From the NCBI GenBank assembly GCA_963665395.2, contig OY762251.1:2728001-2792000 (forward strand): a stretch of DNA of 64,000 bases, read 5' to 3'. The stretch comes from Bin87 sp963665395. Lineage in GTDB: Bacteria; Chloroflexota; Dehalococcoidia; Lucifugimonadales; UBA3495. Both the position numbers and the translations under genes were made by a program. The notes under the pieces were generated by a model. That model was not told where the DNA came from. It saw only the letters and a list, made by a program, of their open reading frames with translations, and ran no database searches. Positions within the stretch are counted from its first letter, which is position 1. Each line of letters starts with the position of its first letter. Shown piece by piece: positions 16,058-24,133 of the stretch.

Positions 16058-17296
16058 CTAATCGTCGGCCCCCGCTTCGTGCCGTTCCCGGCTGCGGTGG
16101 GGCGCCGACGCCGGCCGCAGGGTGATGGACCCCGATTGTTCGTCCATCCCCGCGCTGGCCAGCCCGTCCAGCGACAGGCGTTCCACGAACTCCCGGGGCA
16201 GTTGCAGCCGGCCGGCCCGGTCCACCACCAGGTACTCTTCCTCCTGTCCTTCACCCCCCCGGTAGGAGGACATCAGATAGGACTCGGAACCAATGCGCCC
16301 GTCCCGGATCCGCACCACCCGGTCCACCCAGCGGGCGATGCCGGCGTAGTGAGTGACGATAATGATGGTCACGCCGAACCGCCGGTTGATGCGTTGCAAC
16401 ATCAGGAAGACGTCCTCGGCCATGTTGGTGTCCAGCTCGCCGGTGGGTTCGTCGGCCAGCAGCAGGGGCGGATTGTTGGCCAGGGCCACCGCGATGGCGA
16501 CCCGTTGCTGCTCGCCGCCCGACAGTTCCGAGGGGTAACGCCGTCCCTTGTCCGACATCTGTAATGCGTCCAGCAATTCCTCGGCCCGCTCCCGACGCTG
16601 GCGGCGGTTCGTGCCGGCGATGGCCTGGGGCAGCTCGATGTTGTCCCGCACGTTCAGGTAGGGGATCAGGTTGCGGCCCGTGGCCTGCCACACGAAACCC
16701 ACCTCGCGGCGACGATACTCCACCAATTCCTGGTCGCTGATGTCCAGCAGGTCACGCTCGCCCACCCGGATCCGGCCCGCCGATGGGCTCTCCAGGCCGG
16801 CCAGAATGTTGAGCAGCGTGGTCTTGCCCGATCCGCTGGCCCCCACAATCCCAATCAGCTCGCCCGGTTTCACCTCCAGATCCACGCCGCGCAGCGCCAC
16901 CACTTCTAAATCCGCCGGCTTGTAAATCTTGAAAAGATCGTTGGCTTCCACGTAGGCGGGAAGAGTATCGTCATCTTCCAGATCCTCGGCCAACGTTTCC
17001 GGAGCCGGCAGGTCTTCCGGCTCCGGGATGGCCGGGGTAGCGGGCATCGGCTCCGAAGGCGCCGACTTCACCGTGGGCTGAAGAGCCTCGCCGTCCGGCG
17101 CCGACACGGGGGGCGCGGCTTCCACTGCTTCCGCAACCTCGGCGGCGGGCGGTTCCACGGGGGCTTCGGCTACCTCCATGCTGGGGGCTGCCTCCCCGCG
17201 CCGTTCCGGGGGCATGAATTGCCGGACGTATTCGTCATTAGAGCGGTTCTGATTGGGGCTGTTCTGTGGCGCTTCGGACATCCTGATCAAACTCAT
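16058..17296 (-). CDS. ABC transporter ATP-binding protein with long acidic N-terminus and C-terminal AbrB-like tail
   Basis: 412 residues. The first ~115 are disordered and rich in Pro, Ala and Glu. A MacB/LolD-type ATPase follows: VGASGSGKTT, LSGGEQQRVA and LLLADEPTGELD. The last ~55 residues include VVDRAGRLQLPREFVERL, which resembles a swapped-hairpin AbrB-type strand-helix. Another ATPase follows, but no permease, so both may serve a permease encoded elsewhere. The ATG at 17296 has a weak leader. Confidence 0.85.
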   Translation of the reverse strand: MSLIRMSEAPQNSPNQNRSNDEYVRQFMPPERRGEAAPSMEVAEAPVEPPAAEVAEAVEAAPPVSAPDGEALQPTVKSAPSEPMPATPAIPEPEDLPAPETLAEDLEDDDTLPAYVEANDLFKIYKPADLEVVALRGVDLEVKPGELIGIVGASGSGKTTLLNILAGLESPSAGRIRVGERDLLDISDQELVEYRRREVGFVWQATGRNLIPYLNVRDNIELPQAIAGTNRRQRRERAEELLDALQMSDKGRRYPSELSGGEQQRVAIAVALANNPPLLLADEPTGELDTNMAEDVFLMLQRINRRFGVTIIIVTHYAGIARWVDRVVRIRDGRIGSESYLMSSYRGGEGQEEEYLVVDRAGRLQLPREFVERLSLDGLASAGMDEQSGSITLRPASAPHRSRERHEAGADD

Positions 17297-17368
17297 CCAG
17301 TGGTGTGCTGCAAAACCGACGGCATTATAACCCGCATCGCAAACCTAGCCTAGCACCAAGCCGATCCG

Positions 17369-17501
17369 GGTAGCGTTCCGTTTTAGGTGGTTTGGTTTTT
17401 GTCATTGCGAGCGTAGCGTGGCAATCCCGTTGGCGTAGCAGCAGTTTTAGCCGCTCGGATACCCTGCCGGGAAACTGAACCACCTGAAACGGAACGCTAC
17501 C
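17369..17501. mobile_element. MITE-like element, family 1 copy C
   Basis: 133 bp. GCCGATCCG flanks it exactly at 17360-17368 and 17502-17510 (9 bp target duplication). Its right end reads CACCTGAAACGGAACGCTACC, so here the two ends are closer to perfect inverted repeats than in other copies. A family-2 element starts four bases past the right duplication. Confidence 0.92.
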
Positions 17502-17513
17502 GCCGATCCGTAC

Positions 17514-17646
17514 CAGGACGATTGCAAAGTCCTTTTCATCCGCTCATGGTGAGCCTGTCGAACCATGCTACGCTCCGGTCAAGCCATCCTTCGACAAGCT
17601 CAGGATGAGCGGAATCAGGGTATTCATCGACTTTGCAATCGTCCTG
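17514..17646. mobile_element. MITE-like element, family 2 copy 2
   Basis: 133 bp, CAGGACGATTGC...GCAATCGTCCTG. CGATCCGTAC is present directly on both sides (17504-17513 and 17647-17656), a 10 bp target duplication. The target includes the right-hand duplication of family-1 copy C, so this is a later, adjacent insertion. Confidence 0.92.
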
Positions 17647-17722
17647 CGATCCGTACCACAGGGTCTTTTCAAGGTCTATCCCGACCCAATCGTCAGAAGC
17701 AGGATTTTGGGGAAAGGTATTC

Positions 17723-18550
17723 TCATCCGCTGCCGCTGCCCACGTCCCGGCGGGCTGCCACCGCCAGCGTCAATCCCCAGAACAACGCCAGGTAGGCTCC
17801 CGTCGCCGGCAGGAAAACCCACGACCCCAAATCGTCATCCCGTCCCATCAGCCCGCCGGTTACTCCCCGCAGCGTCCAGCGGGTGTATTCGTCCAGGGAG
17901 AAATCCAGCGCCAGCTCCGTGATTGCCCCGGCAATGGGATAGGCTACCGCTTCGGCAAGCGCAATGGCGACGGCAATGCCCAATCCGAAGGCGGTGGAAC
18001 GGCCCAGCGAGCAGAGCAGCCCCGCCAACCCCAGGTAGGCGATTGCCGCCGGCCACGCCGAGAAAAACCGGCCCGCCGTATCCACCCAACCGTCGGGCAC
18101 GCCCGGCAGGAACTCCAGGATGCCGGCTGACGATTCCCCCGCGGCCAGGCCCACCAGCGCGGCCAGCGTCCACGCTGCTATCCAGACGGCGGCCAGAATG
18201 ACGCTGGGCAGGGCCAGCTTGACCAACGCGGCCTGCCAGCGGGCCTGCCCCCGCGCCAGCAGCGGGCGCAACGTTCCCCAGCCAAAATCGCCGCCGAACA
18301 CGACGGCCGCCAGGATGATGCCGAGAAATGGGCCGAGTCGGGACAGAACCTCAAACACCAGAATAGGAAAACCAATCTTGGACAGGAAAGGATCGTCAAA
18401 GGCGAAACGCTGCAACGCCACCGCCGCCGCCAGTATCCCCACGATGACCAGCGCGACCAGGCCCAGGATGACCCAGAGCGCAGCCCGCCGGCTGACCCGG
18501 AACCACTCCCAGCGCAAGGCGTTGGCCAGGTCGGCTGCGACAATCATCAT
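17723..18550 (-). CDS. ABC-2 type transporter permease
   Basis: 275 residues with six or so hydrophobic segments (WVILGLVALVIVGILAAAVAL, LGPFLGIILAAVVFGGDFGWGT, VILAAVWIAAWTLAALVGLA and others). The motif FGGDFGWGTLRPLLARG is typical of ABC-2 permeases. It starts 5 bases after the stop of the ATPase gene at 18556-19482, so the two form an exporter. Substrate unknown. Confidence 0.85.
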   Translation of the reverse strand: MMIVAADLANALRWEWFRVSRRAALWVILGLVALVIVGILAAAVALQRFAFDDPFLSKIGFPILVFEVLSRLGPFLGIILAAVVFGGDFGWGTLRPLLARGQARWQAALVKLALPSVILAAVWIAAWTLAALVGLAAGESSAGILEFLPGVPDGWVDTAGRFFSAWPAAIAYLGLAGLLCSLGRSTAFGLGIAVAIALAEAVAYPIAGAITELALDFSLDEYTRWTLRGVTGGLMGRDDDLGSWVFLPATGAYLALFWGLTLAVAARRDVGSGSG

Positions 18551-18555
18551 ACGCG

Positions 18556-19482
18556 CTATTCCTGCCCGCCGGTAACTTCCATGAAGCCCGCTTCCAGCGA
18601 GCCGCCCATAGATCGCAGCTCCGACACGTAAATCCCGCCGTTGGCTAAATCGCGGCTGATTTCCCACTCCCGGCCCGGCGTAACGGCCACTTCCAGCCCG
18701 TCCGCCGATTGGGAAACGATCTGCCACCCGGCATCCCCCAGCCGGCCGGCGGCGCGCTCGTCGTCGGTGGTGCGGAGGAACGCCGTCGCCGGCGCGCCCA
18801 TGCCGGCCACCGGCCCGGAGTAAAGCAGCCGGCCCCGTTGCAGGATGGCCACCTGGTCGCAAACCTGCTCCACCTCGTTGAGCAGGTGGCTGGCGAGAAT
18901 AACCGTGCGCTGGCCGTTGTTGGACAGGTTCCGCACCAGTTCACGCACTTCCACAATGCCCGCCGGATCCAGCCCGTTGGTGGGCTCGTCCAGGATCAGC
19001 AGCGACGGGTTGCCCAGCAGCGTCGCGGCAATGCCCAAACGCTGCTTCATCCCCGTGGAGCAGGCCCGGAACTTGCGCCGGCTGGCGTCGCCGTCCAGTC
19101 CGACGTTTGCCAGCAGGTCGTCGATTTCAGCAGGGCCGCCGTCGGATGCGTAGATGCCCTGCAAGCACTTCAGGTTGTCCCGGCAGGACAGGTAGGGCCA
19201 GAAAATGGGCCGCTCGATCAACGTTCCCACGCCGGCCAGGGCGGCCCGCTGTCCACCGGCGCCGCTTTTGCCCAACAGGGTTATCGTCCCGGCGGTGGGG
19301 CTTATGAAACCGGCCAGCATGGCGAGCAGAGTCGTCTTGCCGGAACCGTTGGGGCCCAGCAGCCCGAACACACTGCCGGACGGGATTTCCAGGCTCACGT
19401 CGTCAACCGCCGTAACCCGCCCGAACCGCTTGGTCAGGCCGGAAACAGCGACGGCAGGGATGGCCGAGACGCTATACGTCAC
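18556..19482 (-). CDS. ABC transporter ATP-binding protein (ABC-2 exporter type)
   Basis: 308 residues. Walker A GPNGSGKTT, signature FRACSTGMKQRLGIA (CSTGMKQR replacing LSGGQ, as in CcmA/NatA-type exporters) and Walker B LLILDEPTNGLDP are present. The C-terminal region after ~220 is the usual extension of this class. The start is a GTG at 19482, set by a 4-base GTGA overlap with the FAD oxidase gene upstream, so the two are probably translationally coupled. Paired with the permease at 17723-18550. Confidence 0.88.
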   Translation of the reverse strand: MTYSVSAIPAVAVSGLTKRFGRVTAVDDVSLEIPSGSVFGLLGPNGSGKTTLLAMLAGFISPTAGTITLLGKSGAGGQRAALAGVGTLIERPIFWPYLSCRDNLKCLQGIYASDGGPAEIDDLLANVGLDGDASRRKFRACSTGMKQRLGIAATLLGNPSLLILDEPTNGLDPAGIVEVRELVRNLSNNGQRTVILASHLLNEVEQVCDQVAILQRGRLLYSGPVAGMGAPATAFLRTTDDERAAGRLGDAGWQIVSQSADGLEVAVTPGREWEISRDLANGGIYVSELRSMGGSLEAGFMEVTGGQE

Positions 19483-20681
19483 GCCAGCACGTCGAAACCG
19501 TAGCCGGCGTTGTTCAAATCGCCCTCGGCAAACCGGGAGAAGCGCAAGGGCCTGATGTCCATGGTGGTGGCCGCGCCGTTGGCAATCAGCTCCGCCATGA
19601 GTACGCCAACCATGGGCGACAGCTTGAAGCCGTGGCCGCTGAACCCGCTGCACAGGTAAAGGCCGTCCACCCCGTTGATGCGGTCCATGACGGGATGGGA
19701 GTCGGGCGTGTTGGTGTAGAGGCCGGCGTATCCGGTTGCCAGTTCCGCGTCGGCTATCGGCGGGATGCGCCGCGCGAGACGCTGCCATACGTCCTGGATG
19801 AACGCCGCGCTGGCCCGCTGGGCGTACACCTCCGGGTCATCCACCACGTCGGAGTGATTACCGTTGCCCACCAGGGTCAAATCCTGCCCTTCGGGGCGGA
19901 AGTAGATGCGGTTGCCGATGTCCGCGCCGCCGGGATGGTGCGGCACCAGGTCCAGGGGCCGGCGGAAGTGCAGCACCTCGTGGCGCGTGGCAATCATGGG
20001 CGCTTCGATGCCGTGGGGCGCCAGGAACCGCGCCGTCCAGGGGCCGGTAGCGACCACGGCAACGCCGGTGGCGACGCGCTCGCCGGCGGCAGTGCGGACT
20101 GCCGTCACCTTACTGCCGTCTTGGCTGGTTTCGATGGCCGCCGCTGGTGTCTGCAAACGGATGGTCACGCCCTCCGCCCGGGCGCGGGTGGCGTAGGCGT
20201 AGGCGGTGCCCGAGGCGTCGGCGTGGCCGGAATAGGGCTCGTAGGCAATGGCGGCGGCGTCATCCACCGCGAAACCCGGCGCCAGCTCGGCGGCGTCGCC
20301 GGCGCTGATGATGTCGGTAATCACGCCCACCGACTGCTGGGTGGCGATGTTGGAACGGAAGGACGGCAGATCGTCCTGGCCGGCGAATACCAGGTAGCCG
20401 GTACGGGTGTAGCCGCAATCGCCGCCGATAATGTCCGCAAAATTACGGAAAATCCGCAAACTGCGCCAGGCCAGTTCGGCGTTGACGGCGGTGGAGTAGT
20501 GCATCCGGATGGCCGCGCTGCTCCGCCCGGTGGAGCCGCTGCCCAAGGTATCCCGCTCCAGTAGCAGGATGCGGCGGAGGCCGTGGTCGGCGGAGGTCAA
20601 TGCCAGGTTGCAGGCGATGCTGCACCCCATCACGCCGCCGCCGATGATGATGACGTCGGCCGTTTCAGTTGCGTTGGTCAT
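19479..20681 (-). CDS. FAD-dependent oxidoreductase, DAO/sarcosine oxidase family
   Basis: 400 residues. The N-terminal dinucleotide-binding motif IIIGGGVMGCSIACNLA is followed by GSTGRSSAAIRMHY, and the C-terminus has GYAGLYTNTPDSHPVMDRI and LCSGFSGHGFKLSP, all typical of D-amino-acid/sarcosine/dimethylglycine oxidoreductases that oxidise amines. It begins in an ATGA overlap with the PaREP1-like gene at 20678 and ends in an overlap with the ABC ATPase gene, so it belongs to one transcriptional unit. Confidence 0.9.
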   Translation of the reverse strand: MTNATETADVIIIGGGVMGCSIACNLALTSADHGLRRILLLERDTLGSGSTGRSSAAIRMHYSTAVNAELAWRSLRIFRNFADIIGGDCGYTRTGYLVFAGQDDLPSFRSNIATQQSVGVITDIISAGDAAELAPGFAVDDAAAIAYEPYSGHADASGTAYAYATRARAEGVTIRLQTPAAAIETSQDGSKVTAVRTAAGERVATGVAVVATGPWTARFLAPHGIEAPMIATRHEVLHFRRPLDLVPHHPGGADIGNRIYFRPEGQDLTLVGNGNHSDVVDDPEVYAQRASAAFIQDVWQRLARRIPPIADAELATGYAGLYTNTPDSHPVMDRINGVDGLYLCSGFSGHGFKLSPMVGVLMAELIANGAATTMDIRPLRFSRFAEGDLNNAGYGFDVLA

Positions 20682-21172
20682 TGGGCGTTTGGTTCTCCTG
20701 GGAAGAGTTCCTGTAGGAGATCGATGGCAATCGCTACGTTGTCGGCGCTGGCGATTACCATACCGTCTGGCAAGTCCTCTTCATAGAAGTGCTGATGCAG
20801 ACTCCGCGCAAACGCTAATCCGCCTCTCAGCACGTCGCCGGCCTCAGGGTCGGAATGGCCGGCCAATGAAGCCAGTTCAGCGGCAACCCCGATAATGCTG
20901 CCATGGTGGGTGGCGCGCCATCGGTGGTCGGAGACGATTGCTTTGATGGTCTGAGCATATGCCCCCCAAGATTTTTCCGCCGCCTGCAAGTAGTCGCCCG
21001 AGTCCAGGCTTTGCCGGGCGTGCTCCCGGTAGCGCGTCAGTATGCTCCGATGCGTCGCCGCTCGTTCCGCCGCGCGGCCGACGGACATACGGGCCGGCCT
21101 TCGTCCTTCCCGCAGCCCGGCGCGGATGGCGTCGGCAACCTGTTGGGGAGTGAAATCAGATGGTGTACTCAT
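20678..21172 (-). CDS. PaREP1/HEPN-like small protein, paralogue 1
   Basis: 164 residues. The middle helix pair (SLDSGDYLQAAEKSWGAYAQ) has the GDYxxAxEKxxxA pattern of PaREP1/HEPN-like four-helix proteins. The N-terminus (FTPQQVADAIRAGLREG) and C-terminus (IDLLQELFPGEP) are shared with the two following paralogues. Role unknown; family members are often near mobile or stress genes. The start at 21172 lacks a clear ribosome-binding site. Confidence 0.6.
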   Translation of the reverse strand: MSTPSDFTPQQVADAIRAGLREGRRPARMSVGRAAERAATHRSILTRYREHARQSLDSGDYLQAAEKSWGAYAQTIKAIVSDHRWRATHHGSIIGVAAELASLAGHSDPEAGDVLRGGLAFARSLHQHFYEEDLPDGMVIASADNVAIAIDLLQELFPGEPNAQ

Positions 21173-21224
21173 AATGGTTTTATGATAGCAGGTACGATGG
21201 CGTCGTCGGTTTCGGTTGCGCCGG

Positions 21225-21716
21225 TCATTGAGAGTTTGGCTCCGGTGGGAAGAGTTCTTGCAGCAGCGCAATGGCCGTAGCCACCCCGTCCGCTCGTCGT
21301 ATCACGGTTTCGGCAGGCAGGTCGTCTTCGTAAAAGTGAATGTGCATACTGTGGGCTGAGTTTGCGCCATTGTCCAAAACGACGCCGGCCGCCGGGTCGC
21401 GGAGTGAAACCAGAGATACGAGCCGCTCGGAGACGCGCAGGATATTGGTGTGGCTGCGGAGGCGCAACTGATGATCGGCTGCTATAGCCTTGATGGTTTG
21501 GGCATACGCCCCCCATGACTTCTCCGCAGCCTGTAGGTAGTCGCCTTCTGCCAGGCTTTTCTGGACGTGCTCGCGATAGTGCGCCAGACTGTTCCGATAG
21601 GCATTAGCCCGATCTGACGCTTCAGATGCGGACAGGACCACATCCGGGCGATTGGGCAGCCCAGCGCGGATGGCGTCGGCAATTTGTTGCGGCGTGAAAG
21701 TGTATGGCGTGGTCAT
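21225..21716 (-). CDS. PaREP1/HEPN-like small protein, paralogue 2
   Basis: 163 residues, same layout as its neighbours: FTPQQIADAIRAGL, EGDYLQAAEKSWGAYAQ, HSMHIHFYEDDLP and LLQELFPPEP. It is the most diverged of the three in residues 20-45 and 95-125. The start at 21716 sits behind GGGGTATCACC. The conserved Phe-Tyr-Glu-(E/D)-(D/N)-Leu stretch in all three paralogues is a likely functional patch. Confidence 0.6.
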   Translation of the reverse strand: MTTPYTFTPQQIADAIRAGLPNRPDVVLSASEASDRANAYRNSLAHYREHVQKSLAEGDYLQAAEKSWGAYAQTIKAIAADHQLRLRSHTNILRVSERLVSLVSLRDPAAGVVLDNGANSAHSMHIHFYEDDLPAETVIRRADGVATAIALLQELFPPEPNSQ

Positions 21717-21738
21717 GGTGATACCCCGATCGGTTTCG

Positions 21739-22230
21739 TCAAGTCGCAGGTTCCGGCGGAAAGATTTCTTGCAGCAGGTCAATTGCCGTTCCCAACGCGT
21801 CAGAACTGGTAATCACCATTCGGTCCGACAGGTTATCCTCGTAAAAATGCTGGTGAAGGCTCTGCGCAAAGACCAGTCCTACGGACAACACGTAGCCGCG
21901 AACGGAATCGGACACGCTAACCAGAGCCGCCAGTTCACTGCCGACGCCTACGATGCTGGTATGGTCAGCAACTCTGAACCGATGATCAGCCCCGATAGCC
22001 TTCACCGTTTGAGCATACGCGCCCCACGACTTTTCGGCGGCTTGCAGATAGTCGCCGGCGTCCAGGCTTTGCCGGGAGCGCTCCCGGTAACGCGCCAGTA
22101 TGTTCCGGTGTGTCGCCGCCCGTTCCGCCGCCCGACCTACTGACATCCGCGCCGGTTTCCGTCCTTCCCTGAGACCGGCGCGGATCGCATCAGCCACCTG
22201 CTCCGCAGTGAAATCGGCGTGGTTCGTCAT
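21739..22230 (-). CDS. PaREP1/HEPN-like small protein, paralogue 3
   Basis: 163 residues; first of the tandem set in transcription order. The N-terminal half is nearly identical to paralogue 1 (REGRKPARMSVGRAAERAAT versus REGRRPARMSVGRAAERAAT), so those two probably arose by a recent duplication around paralogue 2. GGAGACAACGAT precedes the ATG at 22230. Confidence 0.6.
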   Translation of the reverse strand: MTNHADFTAEQVADAIRAGLREGRKPARMSVGRAAERAATHRNILARYRERSRQSLDAGDYLQAAEKSWGAYAQTVKAIGADHRFRVADHTSIVGVGSELAALVSVSDSVRGYVLSVGLVFAQSLHQHFYEDNLSDRMVITSSDALGTAIDLLQEIFPPEPAT

Positions 22231-22286
22231 ATCGTTGTCTCCGTGTTCTCGGCGCTGAATCATAACACGAAGCGGCCATAGCGAGT

Positions 22287-22688
22287 TTATCCCCGCTCCC
22301 GCGCCCGCCGCACCTGGAACACAGCGCCGCGCTGCTTGCGCATCCAGCGGAGGAAGTCGGCGACGCGGGGGTTGGCCCGCAGCAGTTCCACGCTGTGCAA
22401 CTCTTCGGCCAGCGTGGTTACGGAAAACATGGCGTGAACCTGCCGGTGGCAGGTGGGGCACAACAATGCGGTCGGGCCGTGGTTGCCGCCCCGCGCCTTG
22501 GGCACCAGATGGTGGACGGTGAAACGCTCAACCGCCCTATCGCACAGTTCGCAGATTCCAGCATCGGAGCCAGCGCGGCGCCGGAGTTGGTCGGGGGCTT
22601 CGGCGTGTTGGGCAGCGACGGAATCAGTATCAGCCGGCCGGTTTTTGCGCCCGCCTCGGGAACGGGTGCGCGCGGGACGCCTAGCCAC
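22287..22688 (-). CDS. HNH endonuclease-like protein
   Basis: About 133 residues. CELCDRAVERFTVHHLVPKARGG followed by LLCPTCHRQVH gives the HNH core with two CxxC zinc pairs. The C-terminus (ELLRANPRVADFLRWMRKQRG) is typical of small HNH proteins. The start is a GTG at 22688 that overlaps the end of the upstream gene; it is uncertain. Such proteins can be nucleases in mobile elements or defence, but nothing more specific is visible. Confidence 0.75.
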   Translation of the reverse strand: MARRPARTRSRGGRKNRPADTDSVAAQHAEAPDQLRRRAGSDAGICELCDRAVERFTVHHLVPKARGGNHGPTALLCPTCHRQVHAMFSVTTLAEELHSVELLRANPRVADFLRWMRKQRGAVFQVRRARERG

Positions 22689-23169
22689 GGCTGCGCGGGT
22701 CGGACGTGTCCAGGAAACGCCAGCCGGGCAGGTCAATCTGCCACTGGGCATCTTCCAGCAGCATGGGAATCATCAGGCCCGACATGAGCCGGCTGTGCTG
22801 CACCACCGTCTCATCCCTGACCCCGAAGGGCAGAAAGACGAAGGCGTGCTCGTCGTCCACGTAGCGGGTGGGCGCGGCCGCCAACTCGGACAAGTCCTCC
22901 AGGGGCCAGAGGCGCAGGACGGTGGTGCGAAAATCGTCCATCATTGAATCGCGCATGGGATGATTAGCGTCATAAGCGGCGCGGTAGGCCACCTGCATAT
23001 CGATGTTGAGCCGGGTGGCCCAGACCCCCATGCGCATCCCCCGCGTCTCTTTGGAGAGCATGGACCAGGCCAGATCCATGTCGCCGTCGCGGATTGCCTC
23101 GGCGAACAGGCCGGCGCGCTGGCCCACCTCGTCGGGTTCCTGGCTGCGGCGTTGTCCGGGCATTCGCAT
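22681..23169 (-). CDS. Conserved-looking hypothetical protein
   Basis: About 162 residues; I do not recognise the family. An N-terminal helix with AGLFAEAIRDGDMDLAWSML suggests an NTF2/SnoaL-like start, followed by DDEHAFVFLPFG and DAQWQIDLPGWRFLD near the end, where a conserved strand ends such folds. That fold idea is only a guess. The stop overlaps the HNH gene. Start codon uncertain (23169, 23163 or an upstream TTG). Confidence 0.5.
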   Translation of the reverse strand: MRMPGQRRSQEPDEVGQRAGLFAEAIRDGDMDLAWSMLSKETRGMRMGVWATRLNIDMQVAYRAAYDANHPMRDSMMDDFRTTVLRLWPLEDLSELAAAPTRYVDDEHAFVFLPFGVRDETVVQHSRLMSGLMIPMLLEDAQWQIDLPGWRFLDTSDPRSRG

Positions 23170-23405
23170 GATGACCAACCATTGCTCCGGGCGGCGATGA
23201 ATCAAATAGGCGCGCCCCCGAAGGTTGCCGCCATTGTAGGGCCTGGGGCCGGCGGTGGCAAACGCGCCGCCGGCGGGTTACGAGAGCCGGGGAGCGCAGG
23301 CCGGGCAATCGCAGGGGTCGGCAAGGTTCCGGTAATGGTGCCGGCCGTGAACGATGCCGCCCTCGCGGTCACAGGAACTGGATATTACGTCAAATCTGAA
23401 GACAA

Positions 23406-23504
23406 TTAGGCTCGGCGCTCAAATACGGAGACGCCGGCCAGTATGAGATGCTTGTGGCCCAAGTCGGCGACGGAGCCGGCGCCATCCAGGTAAAGCAGGT
23501 GCAT
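23406..23504 (-). pseudogene. DUF3800 gene remnant (first ~30 codons)
   Basis: The reverse strand reads ATG then 32 codons starting MHLLYLDGAGSVAD and ending LILAGVSVFERRA before a stop. This matches the start of DUF3800 proteins, which begin with a hydrophobic strand and a D-E/G-S/A-G motif followed by FxLxGVxVxE. Here the usual Asp-Glu-Ser-Gly is Asp-Gly-Ala-Gly and the rest of the ~250-residue protein is missing. It directly follows the tandem RNA-like leader at 23509-23640. Confidence 0.6.
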
Positions 23505-23508
23505 AATG

Positions 23509-23640
23509 AAAAGGACGGACGGGCAAGATCCACGTCTTGACGGACCGGATTACACGCCGGGCCTCCCGACCGTATCAAAAGGCAGCCGGGTGAGATCCGC
23601 ATCTCAACGGACCGCTGTGGGCAGCCCTCCCAACCGCACA
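23509..23640 (-). ncRNA. Tandem structured-RNA-like leader upstream of a DUF3800 remnant
   Basis: Two related units of about 63 nt follow each other on the reverse strand. Each has GGAGG, then CGGTCCGT, then a hairpin (TGAGA/TCTCA in the first, CAAGA/TCTTG in the second) around a variable loop containing GGA, and a T-run. The stems differ in sequence but keep pairing. The second unit ends five bases before the ATG. Published RNA motif families named DUF3800 occur at this position, but I cannot say which, if any, this is. Confidence 0.5.
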
Positions 23641-23689
23641 TTCATGGTATAAGCGGTTGCCGCCCGTTGTCAACACTCTAATACCTCTC

Positions 23690-23822
23690 GATAGCGTTCC
23701 GTTTTAGGTGGTTTGGTTTTTGTCATTGCGAGCGTAGCGTGGCAATCCCGTTGGCGTAGCAGCAGTTTTAGTCGCTCGGATACCCCGCTGGGAAACTGAA
23801 CCACCTAAATTGCAACGCTACC
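23690..23822. mobile_element. MITE-like element, family 1 copy D
   Basis: 133 bp. The flanks ATACCTCTC and ATACCCCTC match at 8 of 9 positions. The target lies across the left end of the family-4 element that starts at 23829, so copy D inserted into that older element. Confidence 0.85.
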
Positions 23823-23828
23823 ATACCC

Positions 23829-24132
23829 CTCACGCGTACCCACTTTCCGGGGGCGGAATGTCAGAAGCAGGATTTCCCGGATTTGACGGATTATCAGGAT
23901 TGAGATCATCCGACGGCAGCGTCGCACCCAATCCGGTACATCCTATAAATCCGGTAAATCTTGCTTCTGACAAGCTACCAAAATGGCTCACGCGTACCCA
24001 GTTTGTCATCGCGAGGAGCGAAGTCCGCCGCTGGCGGATGGCGATCTCGTTCCAAGAGCGACGTTCGTTACCGCGACGAGATTGCCGCGCTGCGCTCGCA
24101 ATGACAGTTTGGGGAAAGTGGGTACGCGTGAG
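23829..24132. mobile_element. Composite family-4 element (CTCACGCGTACCC termini)
   Basis: 304 bp between CTCACGCGTACCCACTTTCC and GGAAAGTGGGTACGCGTGAG. Inside are the AGAAGCAGGATT repeat (23860-23970) and a GTCATCGCGAGGAGCG...GCTCGCAATGAC inverted repeat. The right flank TCTAATACCC equals the left flank once copy D is removed (one base differs in the outer copy). No gene lies between 23505 and 24133. Confidence 0.8.
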
Positions 24133-24133
24133 T

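Noticed and set aside
17723..18862. Longer start for the ABC-2 permease (379 codons)
   Set aside because: The extra part overlaps the ATPase gene in another frame; MMIVAADLANAL at 18550 follows the ATPase stop by 5 bases.
23390..23641. 83-codon open frame on the reverse strand
   Set aside because: It overlaps the RNA-like tandem leader and the DUF3800 remnant in another frame and has a Cys/Pro/Ser-rich random composition.
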